Assembly (NCBI GenBank): GCA_964608735.1
Contig: CAZSPL010000179.1
Coordinates: forward strand, 1 to 8,630
DNA from: CAZSPL01 sp964608735
Lineage (GTDB): Bacteria; JAJVIF01; JAPKYR01; CAZSPL01
Direction: 5' to 3'
DNA: 8,630 nucleotides
A model generated the notes under the pieces. It saw only the letters and a program-made list of their open reading frames with translations. It searched no databases and had not been told where the DNA came from. The position numbers and the translations under genes were made by a program. Of the stretch, positions 1-6,381 are shown piece by piece (positions within the stretch are counted from its first letter, which is position 1; every line of letters starts with the position of its first letter).

Positions 1-113
1 AGTTCATGAAGGACCTCGCCGCCATGTCCGAGACCCTCAACATATTCGAGCCGATTGAGCGCGTAAAGAAAGCGGTCATCGAAGTCGGTAAGATGAACGG
101 CGGCCCGAAGTGA
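1..113 (+). CDS. C-terminal end of an unidentified protein (partial)
   Basis: An open frame enters from the left edge (first full codon at position 3) and ends at TGA 111-113, giving 36 visible residues ending in KMNGGPK. The segment is mildly amphipathic and probably helical. It has no recognisable motif, so the protein family cannot be stated. Its stop overlaps the GTG start of the next gene (GTGA, positions 110-113), which indicates translational coupling and membership of the same operon. An ATG at position 6 could in principle start a very short protein, but a gene truncated by the window edge is more likely. Confidence 0.6.
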   Translation, partial: FMKDLAAMSETLNIFEPIERVKKAVIEVGKMNGGPK

Positions 114-940
114 GGCCGTTCGGAATCAAAGCCATCTGCACGGGCATTTTCAGAAGGATGACTCCTCATCCTCGCGTACTCTCCAGAAATTTTAAAATTA
201 ACTTCCCCCATGTCTTGAAGCCGTCTTGGGGATTCACCGCTATCCCGTCGATTGAAAAGGTTCAGCCGATCGATAAACCGGCCGTCAATGATACGGAACT
301 GCTGAGCGCGGATATATCCCAGGTCGATTACGGAAGCGCTGAAATATCGGCAAGAGCGGCGCATATAGAAATCCAGGAAACCCGCGCCGATGTCGTCATC
401 AGTGAAACCGGAAGCTCCGTGGAATTTCACGATGTTGATTTCGAGCCGACGGTCTTCATGAAAAAGCCCGGATACTCGATGTCGCCAAAGCTGATGACCC
501 TTGATGCTCCCGACAGCAAGGTCGAGATCCACGAACCGGATGTCGAGTTTTACGGCGTCAGGGAAAAGATCAAGTTGCTCGAAAGTTGGATCGAGCCGGA
601 ATCGCGCAAGGATATCCGTTTCGCCTATGGCGGGCACTTCGCCCTTGACACAATCAACCCGCGCCTGCTCGCCAAAAGCGAGCTGCTTTTCTTCTGGCGC
701 GCCCTGATGGATAAAATGCCATACGGCTCCGGCAAGGACCTCGAAATGCTGGGCATTTTCGAAAAAATAGAGGTAGACAGGTTCGTATCGATAAAATATG
801 ACCAGAAGCAGAACAAGCTCCACCTCAAACCGAGGCCGTTTCACCAGCAGAAGGGCGAAAGGCTCATGCGCTATGATATAATCTACGGCAGGATGAAATC
901 CGCGGGGAGGCTTGTAAGCGCCGTCCTGGAGAGTGATTGA
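110..940 (+). CDS. Hypothetical protein, 276 residues
   Basis: I do not recognise this protein. The GTG start at 110 overlaps the upstream stop by 4 bases. No convincing Shine-Dalgarno precedes it, so initiation probably depends on coupling. An in-frame ATG at 158 (residue 17) is an alternative start, but its AGAAGG directly abuts the ATG, which is too close. There is no signal peptide or membrane segment. Residues about 70-150 alternate hydrophobic and polar positions with many Asp, Glu, Val and Ile residues, suggesting beta strands. Residues about 150-230 look mixed helical and contain an aromatic LLFFWRALM stretch at 192-200. The C-terminal 40 residues are basic. The following gene starts inside its last codons, so the two products may act together. 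The link to the membrane-anchored neighbour is inference from gene order. Confidence 0.72.
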   Translation: MRPFGIKAICTGIFRRMTPHPRVLSRNFKINFPHVLKPSWGFTAIPSIEKVQPIDKPAVNDTELLSADISQVDYGSAEISARAAHIEIQETRADVVISETGSSVEFHDVDFEPTVFMKKPGYSMSPKLMTLDAPDSKVEIHEPDVEFYGVREKIKLLESWIEPESRKDIRFAYGGHFALDTINPRLLAKSELLFFWRALMDKMPYGSGKDLEMLGIFEKIEVDRFVSIKYDQKQNKLHLKPRPFHQQKGERLMRYDIIYGRMKSAGRLVSAVLESD

Positions 941-1436
941 GATAGAAGGCACCGGATGGTACATATTCCTGATTGTCGCGACTGGGGTCATCCTGTTCTT
1001 CAACTGGCTCTTCCTGAAGGAATCCCGTCGCATTCAAGAGAAGATAAAGGGGATGAAATCGTTCGGGGATATTATCGATGCCACAAACCAGGCGCTTGAT
1101 GAGTTTAATACGGCATTCGATGAGGCCGGGGCTGTGATCGAAAAGCAGCGCAAAGAGCTGAATGAGCTCATACGCAAAGCCGAGGCCGCGATCGAAAGGC
1201 TGGAAAAAGTTATAGAATCGAGCAAAGCGAAGCCGGATAGCGAGGTGCTCAGCCGGGATGAGCTCCTGCTGCTCGAAGCCGATACGCCCGCGGTCAGTCC
1301 CCCGGAGAAGGGCGACCGGGTCGATGCGATCAAGAAGCAGCTTGCATTGGGGAAATCATACGAAGAGATATCGAAAATGACCGGTGCAAGCATCCGTGAA
1401 GTGCAGCTGGTCGAGAAATTCTCCGCTGGGCGTTAA
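933..1436 (+). CDS. Membrane-anchored coiled-coil protein with C-terminal DUF6115/DUF2802-like segment
   Basis: The GTG start at 933 overlaps the preceding gene by 8 bases. GGAG at 928-931 is too close to be an ideal ribosome binding site, so coupling is likely. Residues 9-28 form a single hydrophobic membrane helix, followed by basic residues (KESRR), which suggests a cytoplasmic C-terminal body. Residues about 50-98 have heptad-like Glu, Lys and Leu spacing typical of a coiled coil. A Pro- and Glu-rich linker follows. Residues 129-163 (GKSYEEISKMTGASIREVQLV in the core) resemble a small helix-turn-helix. From memory, the overall plan (N-terminal helix, coiled coil, short C-terminal HTH) matches DUF6115/DUF2802 proteins, which are often encoded near flagellar or chemotaxis genes. 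No flagellar gene is visible here, so that role is unproven. Confidence 0.78.
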   Translation: MIEIEGTGWYIFLIVATGVILFFNWLFLKESRRIQEKIKGMKSFGDIIDATNQALDEFNTAFDEAGAVIEKQRKELNELIRKAEAAIERLEKVIESSKAKPDSEVLSRDELLLLEADTPAVSPPEKGDRVDAIKKQLALGKSYEEISKMTGASIREVQLVEKFSAGR

Positions 1437-1478
1437 CCGCGACAAATACCCCCTGTAATCAATCGCCATTAATGTTCA

Positions 1479-1508
1479 TTAACCACAACTCAGAGCCGAT
1501 ATTATAAG
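1479..1508 (+). promoter_or_regulatory. Candidate sigma70-type promoter for the lipoprotein gene
   Basis: TTAACC (1479-1484, four of six consensus bases) and TATAAG (1503-1508, five of six) are separated by 18 bases. The site lies in the 114-base gap before the lipoprotein gene and would start transcription near 1515. The -35 element is weak, so this is a plausible but unproven promoter. Confidence 0.45.
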
Positions 1509-1521
1509 TGAATACTTTTAC

Positions 1522-1539
1522 GGTAGAAAAAACTCTACC
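1522..1539 (+). promoter_or_regulatory. Small hairpin directly upstream of the lipoprotein ribosome binding site
   Basis: GGTAGA (1522-1527) pairs with TCTACC (1534-1539) around an AAAAAC loop. The stem ends two bases before GGAGG (1541-1545), which lies 5 bases before the ATG at 1551. The hairpin leaves the site accessible but could influence mRNA stability or initiation. It is not followed by a T run, so it is not a terminator on this strand. Confidence 0.45.
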
Positions 1540-1550
1540 CGGAGGTCGAA

Positions 1551-1943
1551 ATGCGACATACCGTGGTTTTCCTGATTGTTGTTTCATCTTTACTCGCATG
1601 CTGCGCGCTTAGCGGCTGCAACGACGGCGGCAGCACGCTTCCGCCGCCGGGGCCCGGTGTGCTGGCCGTCGATGCCAGCGCCACGAGAACCGTGGGCTAT
1701 GGCTACCTCTCTACATCGTTCTTTGTGAACATTACCGGCGGCAATCCGCCCTATACGGCGGTGTGGGATTTTGCTGACGGCAGTGACCCGAAAGTGGGCG
1801 AGCGCGTGAGCCATGTATTTGAAATCCCCGGTGTCTACGATGCTTCGGTCAATGTCTATGACACAAAGGACGCGGAGTTGGGCATTGGCGGCAATGTGGC
1901 CCATAGCTTCGTGGAGATTACCGTATTCAACAGCGGCATGTAG
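1551..1943 (+). CDS. Small PKD-like lipoprotein
   Basis: The 130-residue product begins with a lipoprotein signal peptide: basic MRH, a hydrophobic core to about residue 20, and a lipobox LSGC with Cys23 as the predicted lipid-modified residue. A Pro- and Gly-rich linker (about 29-37) leads to one PKD-like beta-sandwich domain at about 38-127. Hallmarks are WDFADGS and, after a loop, VSHVFEIPGVYDASVNVYD, which match the family pattern WDFGDG...H.Y..PG.Y.V...V.D. PKD domains are usually extracellular binding or spacer modules. With no catalytic domain attached, this is likely a surface- or periplasm-exposed lipoprotein of unknown partner. The start is supported by GGAGG at 1541-1545. The gene appears to form its own unit, with a candidate promoter upstream and a terminator at 1981-2008. 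Confidence 0.85.
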   Translation: MRHTVVFLIVVSSLLACCALSGCNDGGSTLPPPGPGVLAVDASATRTVGYGYLSTSFFVNITGGNPPYTAVWDFADGSDPKVGERVSHVFEIPGVYDASVNVYDTKDAELGIGGNVAHSFVEITVFNSGM

Positions 1944-1980
1944 TTTTGCGCGAAAGGCAACCCGGAATTGCGAAAAGGTG

Positions 1981-2008
1981 AGTACAGCTTCACCGGCTGT
2001 ACTTTTTT
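1981..2008 (+). terminator. Intrinsic terminator of the lipoprotein gene
   Basis: AGTACAGC (1981-1988) pairs with GCTGTACT (1996-2003) around a 7-base loop and is followed by a T run through 2008. It lies about 40 bases after the lipoprotein stop codon. Confidence 0.88.
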
Positions 2009-2012
2009 CATG

Positions 2013-2040
2013 AAAAAGGCAGGCTCGAAAGCCTGCCTTT
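2013..2040 (-). terminator. Intrinsic terminator of valS
   Basis: A 10-bp stem (2015-2024 with 2031-2040, core GGCAGGC/GCCTGCC) with a 6-base loop is followed, on the minus strand, by five T residues at 2017-2013. The stem starts 26 bases after the valS stop codon. It could also act weakly on plus-strand transcription as a backup to the adjacent terminator at 1981-2008. Confidence 0.88.
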
Positions 2041-2066
2041 AATAATTTTCCAACAATCAATATTAC

Positions 2067-4775
2067 TTATCCGACGATATCCGTCATACGATTAAACCGG
2101 CTTGCGAGCTCAGCCAGGTCGGACTGCGCGGCCGCGAGCTTCTCACGCTCCGCTTCCACGACGTGTTCCGGCGCCTTGCCGGTGAAGCCTTCGCTCGAAA
2201 GCTTCCTCTCAAGCGATTGAATGTACTTCTCCTTGTCGGCGACCTTTTTGCCAAGGCGCTCCAATTCGGCCTTCAGGGCTTCCAGATCATCGACCTTGAG
2301 GTAAAGCTCGTTCCCGTCGACGAGATTGTATAGGGCGCCCTCGGGACGCGGGTCACCGGTTGTGATGAACCTGATGCTGCCTGCTTTCGCAAGTGACTTG
2401 AATATCGCCATCTGCTCCTCGATAAGCGTCCCGGTATCTTCGATCGGACGGATAACGAACTCAACTTCGCGGCTGTCCGGAAGCCCGATCTCTTTCTTCA
2501 GGTTCCTCGCGGCGCGGATAAGCTTCATAAGCAACCCGAACCGCTCGACCGCCTTATCGCCGTCGATCTGGAGATTCAACCTCTCCGGCCATGGCTGCGT
2601 GGTAAGCGAGCCGCTGGCGGTATCAGGAAGTTCGCGGAAAATCTCCTCGGTCACGAACGGGATGATCGGCGAATAGAGCTTGAGGATCGTCCTGAGGCAA
2701 AGATACAGAATGTGGCACATTTTATCCTTGAGACCTTCGTCTTCGCCGTAGAGGTCGATCTTCGCGATTTCGAGATACCAGTCGCAGAATTCATCCCAGA
2801 TGAAGCTGTAGAGCAGGTTCGACGCCATCCCGAAGTCATAGTTCTCCATGTACTTCGTGTATTCGTCCACCACGCGGTCAAGGCGCGTCAAAATCCACTT
2901 GTCGGCGAGTGAAAATTCGGCATCGTCGCCCTTGCCGCCGGGTTTCCACCGGAAGGTGAAATCGTCGGGCATATTCATCCTGACCAGCTTCGATGCGTTC
3001 CACAGCTTGTTGATGAAGAACCGCGCGCTCTTGAGTCGGTCGAGCGACAAGATGAACTCCTGCTTGCCGCGATAGCTGTTATGCATAAGCGTATGCCTTA
3101 GCACATCGCGCCCATGCTCGGCGATGGCCTGGTTCGGGTCGATGGCATTCCCCTTCGTGCGCGACATCTTCTCCCCCTTCTCGTCCCGCACAAGCCCGTG
3201 GAGCAGGCAGTCATGGAACGGCGTGTCTCCCATGAACTCCATCCCCATTATCGCCATGCGCGCGACCCAGAAGAAAAGGATATCGAACGCCGTCACGAGC
3301 ACGTTCGACGGGTAGAATTTCTTCAAATCGTCGGTCTCATCCGGCCAACCCATGGTCGAGAACGGCCACAGCGACGATGAGAACCACGTATCGAGCACGT
3401 CGTTGTCCTGCCGAAGCTCGGTCGAGCCGCACACGGCGCAAGCATCGGGGTCTTCCCGCGCCACGGTGACATGCCCGTCGGGGCAATACCATGCGGGGAT
3501 TCGATGTCCCCACCACAATTGGCGACTTATGCACCACGGGCGGATATTTTCGAGCCAGTCGAAGTAGACCTTGTTCCATTTATCGGTGATGAGATTCAGC
3601 CGGCCGTCCTTCACGATTTGGATGGCGGGCTTCACTATGCGCTCCATGTTCATGAACCACTGCTCGCTGACATACGGCTCGATCATGGTCTTGCATCGGA
3701 AACAATGTCCCACCGGATGAATATGCTTCCTCTCGCCGCGAAGCAGCCCCCTCTCGGCAAGCATCTCGAGTGTTTTCTTCCGGGCGTCCATGCGGTCCAC
3801 GCCCTCGAGCGGAGGGAAAAGGCCGGTCATTCGTCCATCGGGCCCGATGCATTTAGGCATGGGCAAATTATGCCGCAGGCCGATTTCATAGTCGTTCGGG
3901 TCGTGCGCCGGGGTTATCTTCAGGCAGCCGGTACCAAGCTCGATATCGACATATTCATCGGCGATGAGGGGTATCTCGATATCCATCAGCGGCAGGATGA
4001 CATTCCTGCCGACGATGTCGCTGTAGCGAGGGTCGTCGGGATGCACCGCGACCGCCGTATCCGCGAGCATCGTCTCCGGGCGCGTGGTGGACACCACGAC
4101 CTCGCCGGTGCCGTCCGCGAGCGGGTAGGCGATGTCATAGAACGCCCCCTCTATATCCTCATGTTCCACTTCAAGGTCGCTTATCGCGGTGGCGCACGAC
4201 GGACATTGGTTGACGATATAAGTGCCGCGATAGATGTCGCCCTTTTCGTACAACCGGACGAACACTTCGCGCACCGCGCGGCTGAGCATGTCGTCGAGGG
4301 TGAAGCGGATGCGTTTCCAGTCCATGGCGCATCCCATCTGCTGCACCTGCTCGATTATCTGGCTCGAATTGAGCTCTTTCCATTCCCAGACCTTTTCGAG
4401 AAATTTCTCGCGTCCGAGCTCTTCGCGCCTGATGCCCTTCGCTTCGAGCTGGCGCGAGACTATCATCTGGGTCGCGATGCCGGCGTGGTCATAGCCGGGA
4501 AGCCAGAGGGTTTCGAATCCCTGCATGCGCTTGAACCGGATGATGACGTCCTGCAGCGTGAAGTTCAACGCGTGGCCCACGTGGAGTCCGCCGGTGATGT
4601 TGGGCGGCGGCACGACGATGCAGAACGGCTTGCCGTTGCATGATTCCCGCGCCGCATCGGTCTCCGGCGCGAATAGGTCGTTCTCAATCCAGTAGTCATA
4701 CCATCCTTCCTCAATTTCACCCGGGTCGTATGTCCGTTCGAGGAAGCCTTTTTCTCTTTTCGGTTTATCTGTCAT
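2067..4775 (-). CDS. valS: Valyl-tRNA synthetase (class I)
   Basis: This 902-residue cytoplasmic enzyme charges tRNA-Val with valine using ATP, a normal length for the family. It has PPPNITGGLHVGHAL with the HIGH-type HVGH at 65-68, and the editing-domain signature TTRPETMLADTAVAVHP at 230-246, which removes misacylated threonine. The catalytic core includes DNDVLDTWFSS (457-467), and the KMSKS-type loop is KMSRT at 536-540. The anticodon-binding helical domain covers about 625-780. A C-terminal coiled-coil arm covers about 825-895. Cys pairs at 191/194 and 358/361, plus Cys431, Cys446 and Cys449, are in positions that suggest structural zinc sites like those of some bacterial ValRS. At the last site the usual second Cys seems replaced, with His435 nearby. 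AGAGG lies 9 bases before the ATG. Expression is probably set by the attenuator upstream. Confidence 0.98.
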   Translation of the reverse strand: MTDKPKREKGFLERTYDPGEIEEGWYDYWIENDLFAPETDAARESCNGKPFCIVVPPPNITGGLHVGHALNFTLQDVIIRFKRMQGFETLWLPGYDHAGIATQMIVSRQLEAKGIRREELGREKFLEKVWEWKELNSSQIIEQVQQMGCAMDWKRIRFTLDDMLSRAVREVFVRLYEKGDIYRGTYIVNQCPSCATAISDLEVEHEDIEGAFYDIAYPLADGTGEVVVSTTRPETMLADTAVAVHPDDPRYSDIVGRNVILPLMDIEIPLIADEYVDIELGTGCLKITPAHDPNDYEIGLRHNLPMPKCIGPDGRMTGLFPPLEGVDRMDARKKTLEMLAERGLLRGERKHIHPVGHCFRCKTMIEPYVSEQWFMNMERIVKPAIQIVKDGRLNLITDKWNKVYFDWLENIRPWCISRQLWWGHRIPAWYCPDGHVTVAREDPDACAVCGSTELRQDNDVLDTWFSSSLWPFSTMGWPDETDDLKKFYPSNVLVTAFDILFFWVARMAIMGMEFMGDTPFHDCLLHGLVRDEKGEKMSRTKGNAIDPNQAIAEHGRDVLRHTLMHNSYRGKQEFILSLDRLKSARFFINKLWNASKLVRMNMPDDFTFRWKPGGKGDDAEFSLADKWILTRLDRVVDEYTKYMENYDFGMASNLLYSFIWDEFCDWYLEIAKIDLYGEDEGLKDKMCHILYLCLRTILKLYSPIIPFVTEEIFRELPDTASGSLTTQPWPERLNLQIDGDKAVERFGLLMKLIRAARNLKKEIGLPDSREVEFVIRPIEDTGTLIEEQMAIFKSLAKAGSIRFITTGDPRPEGALYNLVDGNELYLKVDDLEALKAELERLGKKVADKEKYIQSLERKLSSEGFTGKAPEHVVEAEREKLAAAQSDLAELASRFNRMTDIVG

Positions 4776-4828
4776 CTCAATATGCCTCTCGTGATTTCAA
4801 ATTATCCCCCCGGAAATACGCGGGGTAC

Positions 4829-4854
4829 AAAAAACCCGCGAATCTCTTCGCAGG
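4829..4854 (-). terminator. Attenuator terminator in the valS leader
   Basis: CCTGCGAA (4854-4847) pairs over 8 bp with TTCGCGGG (4842-4835), with one U-G wobble. It closes a GAGA tetraloop and is followed by six T residues (4834-4829). It sits after the valS promoter and ends 53 bases before the valS start codon, so it would cut off valS transcripts unless its stem is blocked. Confidence 0.87.
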
Positions 4855-4904
4855 CCCGTTCCGTCCAGAGGTAAACAGCGCTACCCCGGGGACGGCCCGG
4901 GCCT
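4852..4904 (-). promoter_or_regulatory. Predicted antiterminator hairpin of the valS leader
   Basis: AGGCCCG (4904-4898) pairs with CGGGCCT (4858-4852), and CCGTCC (4895-4890) pairs with GGACGG (4866-4861). A GG/AA internal loop separates these two helices. The 13-bp, GC-rich stem uses bases 4852-4854 that also start the terminator stem, so the full forms of the two are mutually exclusive. The 5' arm lies within the last codons of the valine-rich leader frame, and the loop contains its stop codon. A smaller competing hairpin (CCCGGG 4901-4896 with CCCGGG 4890-4885) could hold the 5' arm. Pairing was found by eye, so stabilities are not calculated. Confidence 0.65.
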
Positions 4905-4952
4905 CGTAACGCCGACGACTACGCGATTGAATATTTTGAAGATATGTAACAT
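4881..4952 (-). CDS. Valine-rich leader peptide of valS (23 residues)
   Basis: ATG at 4952-4950 opens a 23-codon frame ending in TAG at 4883-4881. Residues 11-15 are VVVGV, encoded by GTA GTC GTC GGC GTT (4922-4908). The peptide ends in a Pro- and Gly-rich stretch (RPGPSPG) because those codons also form the antiterminator arm. Four valines in five codons, upstream of the valine-charging enzyme, between a promoter and a conditional terminator, fit a ribosome-sensing leader peptide like those of amino-acid operons and the pheST leader pheM. The peptide itself probably has no function after translation. A weakness is that no good Shine-Dalgarno precedes the ATG, and the predicted 5' UTR is only about 10 bases, so initiation may be nearly leaderless. 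I know of no established gene symbol. Confidence 0.72.
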   Translation of the reverse strand: MLHIFKIFNRVVVGVTRPGPSPG

Positions 4953-4968
4953 CGTTTTTATTGTCCGT

Positions 4969-4996
4969 ATATTACCACAAAAGTTGCCTTCGTCAA
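4969..4996 (-). promoter_or_regulatory. Sigma70-type promoter of the valS leader
   Basis: TTGACG (4996-4991, five of six consensus bases) and TAATAT (4974-4969, four of six) are separated by 16 bases. Transcription would start near 4962, giving a leader of about 134 bases to the attenuator terminator. Because no clear terminator follows clpX, readthrough from clpX may also enter this leader. Confidence 0.65.
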
Positions 4997-5045
4997 GATA
5001 GGGACATTTGGAAACGCGCCCGGGTTCAATGGCGTAACATGAAAA

Positions 5046-6335
5046 TCAACTCGCTTCTTCTATCAACTCATCCAGGGAACGCTTGCTCTTTGTCTTGCCC
5101 GGTTGCGGGCATTCGGGAAGCTCGACGCAGCCGGAATCGACATCCGCTTTCGTAATGCCGATTCGTTCCAGCCCCTCGATGGAGGGTGATTCGAACATGA
5201 CCTTCATCATCAGGTTCTCGATGATGCTCCTCAGCCCGCGCGCGCCTGTCTTGCGTTTCATCGCGAGCTCGGCGATCTTCTCTATCGCGCCTTTCTCGAA
5301 TGTCAGCTCGATGTCGTCCATCGCGAGTAACTCCTGGAACTGGCGCGTGACGGCATTCTTCGGCTCGGTCAGAATCCGGACGAGGTCTTTTTGTTCGAGG
5401 TCGTGCAGCGTGGTGATCACCGCGATACGTCCCACGAACTCCGGGATAAAGCCGTATTTGATGAGGTCCTGCGGAAGAACCTGCCTGAGGATTTCCGTAC
5501 GCTCGAACCTGGTCTTGCTTTCGGGCACGGCACGGAATCCCATGGTCGATGAGCCGATGCGATTCCGGATAATGTCGTCGAGACCGTCGAACGACCCGCC
5601 GAGGATGAATAAAATATTCGTGGTATCGACCGGGATATACGCCTGCTCGGGATGCTTCCTCCCCCCGGTCGGCGGAACATTGGCCACCGTCCCCTCGATT
5701 ATCTTCAACAGCGCTTGCTGTACCCCCTCGCCGGATACATCGCGCGTAATCGATGGGTTATCCGAGGATTTGCGCGCCAGCTTGTCGACTTCATCGAGAT
5801 AGATGATGCCGCGCTGGGTGGCCTGGATATCCTCGTGAGCGTTCATCAGGAGCTTAAGGATGATGTTCTCAACATCTTCGCCAACATAACCCGCTTCGGT
5901 AATCGATGTGGCATCGCTTATGGCGAACGGCACATTGAGCACGCGCGCGAGGGTCTGCGCGAGGAGCGTCTTGCCCACGCCGGTCGAGCCGATAAGCAGG
6001 ATATTCGATTTCTGGATTTCCGTATCGATGACCGCCCGGTTGGAGCGTATGCGCTTGTAGTGGTTGTATACAGCCACGCTGAGCGCGATCTTGGCGCCGT
6101 CCTGCGCGATGACATAATCGTCGAGGAACGCCTTGATCTCTTTCGGTTTCAGGGCCGTGGAGAGTGCGTTATCCCCTTCTTCGCTCCATTTATCCGATTT
6201 CAAGACCTGGGCGCACAGGTCGACGCAGCTTTCGCATATATAAACCCCGCCCGGGGCGACCACGAGGCGGCTCGTGGGATCTTTGGGCCGTCCGCAGAAT
6301 GAGCAATAAAAGCTGTCCGGGTCTTTTGGTTTCAT
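5046..6335 (-). CDS. clpX: ATP-dependent Clp protease ATP-binding subunit ClpX
   Basis: ClpX is a hexameric AAA+ unfoldase that recognises tagged proteins, unfolds them and threads them into ClpP. The 429-residue product has an N-terminal zinc-binding domain with Cys11, Cys14, Cys34 and Cys37. Walker A is GSTGVGKT (116-123), slightly different from the common GPTGSGKT, and Walker B is IIYLDE (177-182). The substrate-gripping pore loop GYVG is at 149-152, and the RKH loop is at 226-228. The ClpP-docking tripeptide, IGF in E. coli, is MGF here (265-267). The arginine-finger region is EFVGR (299-303), and the sensor-2 motif GARGLR is at 364-369. GGAGGGG (6347-6341) lies 5 bases before the ATG. 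The gene follows clpP after a 46-base gap, the usual functional pairing. No clear terminator is seen after its stop codon. Confidence 0.98.
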   Translation of the reverse strand: MKPKDPDSFYCSFCGRPKDPTSRLVVAPGGVYICESCVDLCAQVLKSDKWSEEGDNALSTALKPKEIKAFLDDYVIAQDGAKIALSVAVYNHYKRIRSNRAVIDTEIQKSNILLIGSTGVGKTLLAQTLARVLNVPFAISDATSITEAGYVGEDVENIILKLLMNAHEDIQATQRGIIYLDEVDKLARKSSDNPSITRDVSGEGVQQALLKIIEGTVANVPPTGGRKHPEQAYIPVDTTNILFILGGSFDGLDDIIRNRIGSSTMGFRAVPESKTRFERTEILRQVLPQDLIKYGFIPEFVGRIAVITTLHDLEQKDLVRILTEPKNAVTRQFQELLAMDDIELTFEKGAIEKIAELAMKRKTGARGLRSIIENLMMKVMFESPSIEGLERIGITKADVDSGCVELPECPQPGKTKSKRSLDELIEEAS

Positions 6336-6381
6336 CGATTCCCCTCCGAAGATTGAGATTCATCGTCCGGGTGCCGTCGGC

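Noticed and set aside
3471..4643. Long plus-strand open frame (390 codons)
   Set aside because: It lies entirely opposite valS, has no family motifs, and reflects the codon bias of the real gene on the other strand.
4800..4828. Second promoter between the attenuator and valS (TTGTAC-18-GATAAT)
   Set aside because: Only half of the -35 bases match, and the -35 box overlaps the terminator T run. It would bypass the attenuator, but the evidence is too weak to list.
4819..4840. Plus-strand terminator at the CGCGGG/CCCGCG inverted repeat
   Set aside because: No T run follows the stem on the plus strand, and no plus-strand gene ends nearby.
4835..4910. Small stable RNA such as SRP RNA
   Set aside because: CTGTTTACC resembles a stretch of E. 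coli 4.5S RNA, but the conserved tetraloop and the internal-loop motif of SRP RNA are missing. The attenuator explanation accounts for the structure.
4776..4962. T-box riboswitch upstream of valS
   Set aside because: The leader is too short, and the conserved AGGGTGGNACCGCG antiterminator element is absent. GGACGGAACGGG (4866-4855) is only superficially similar.
4997..5045. Terminator after clpX
   Set aside because: Only a CCCGGG palindrome is present, with no stable stem followed by T residues.
5652..6302. Plus-strand open frame opposite clpX
   Set aside because: It is a shadow of the highly conserved clpX reading frame, with no independent support.
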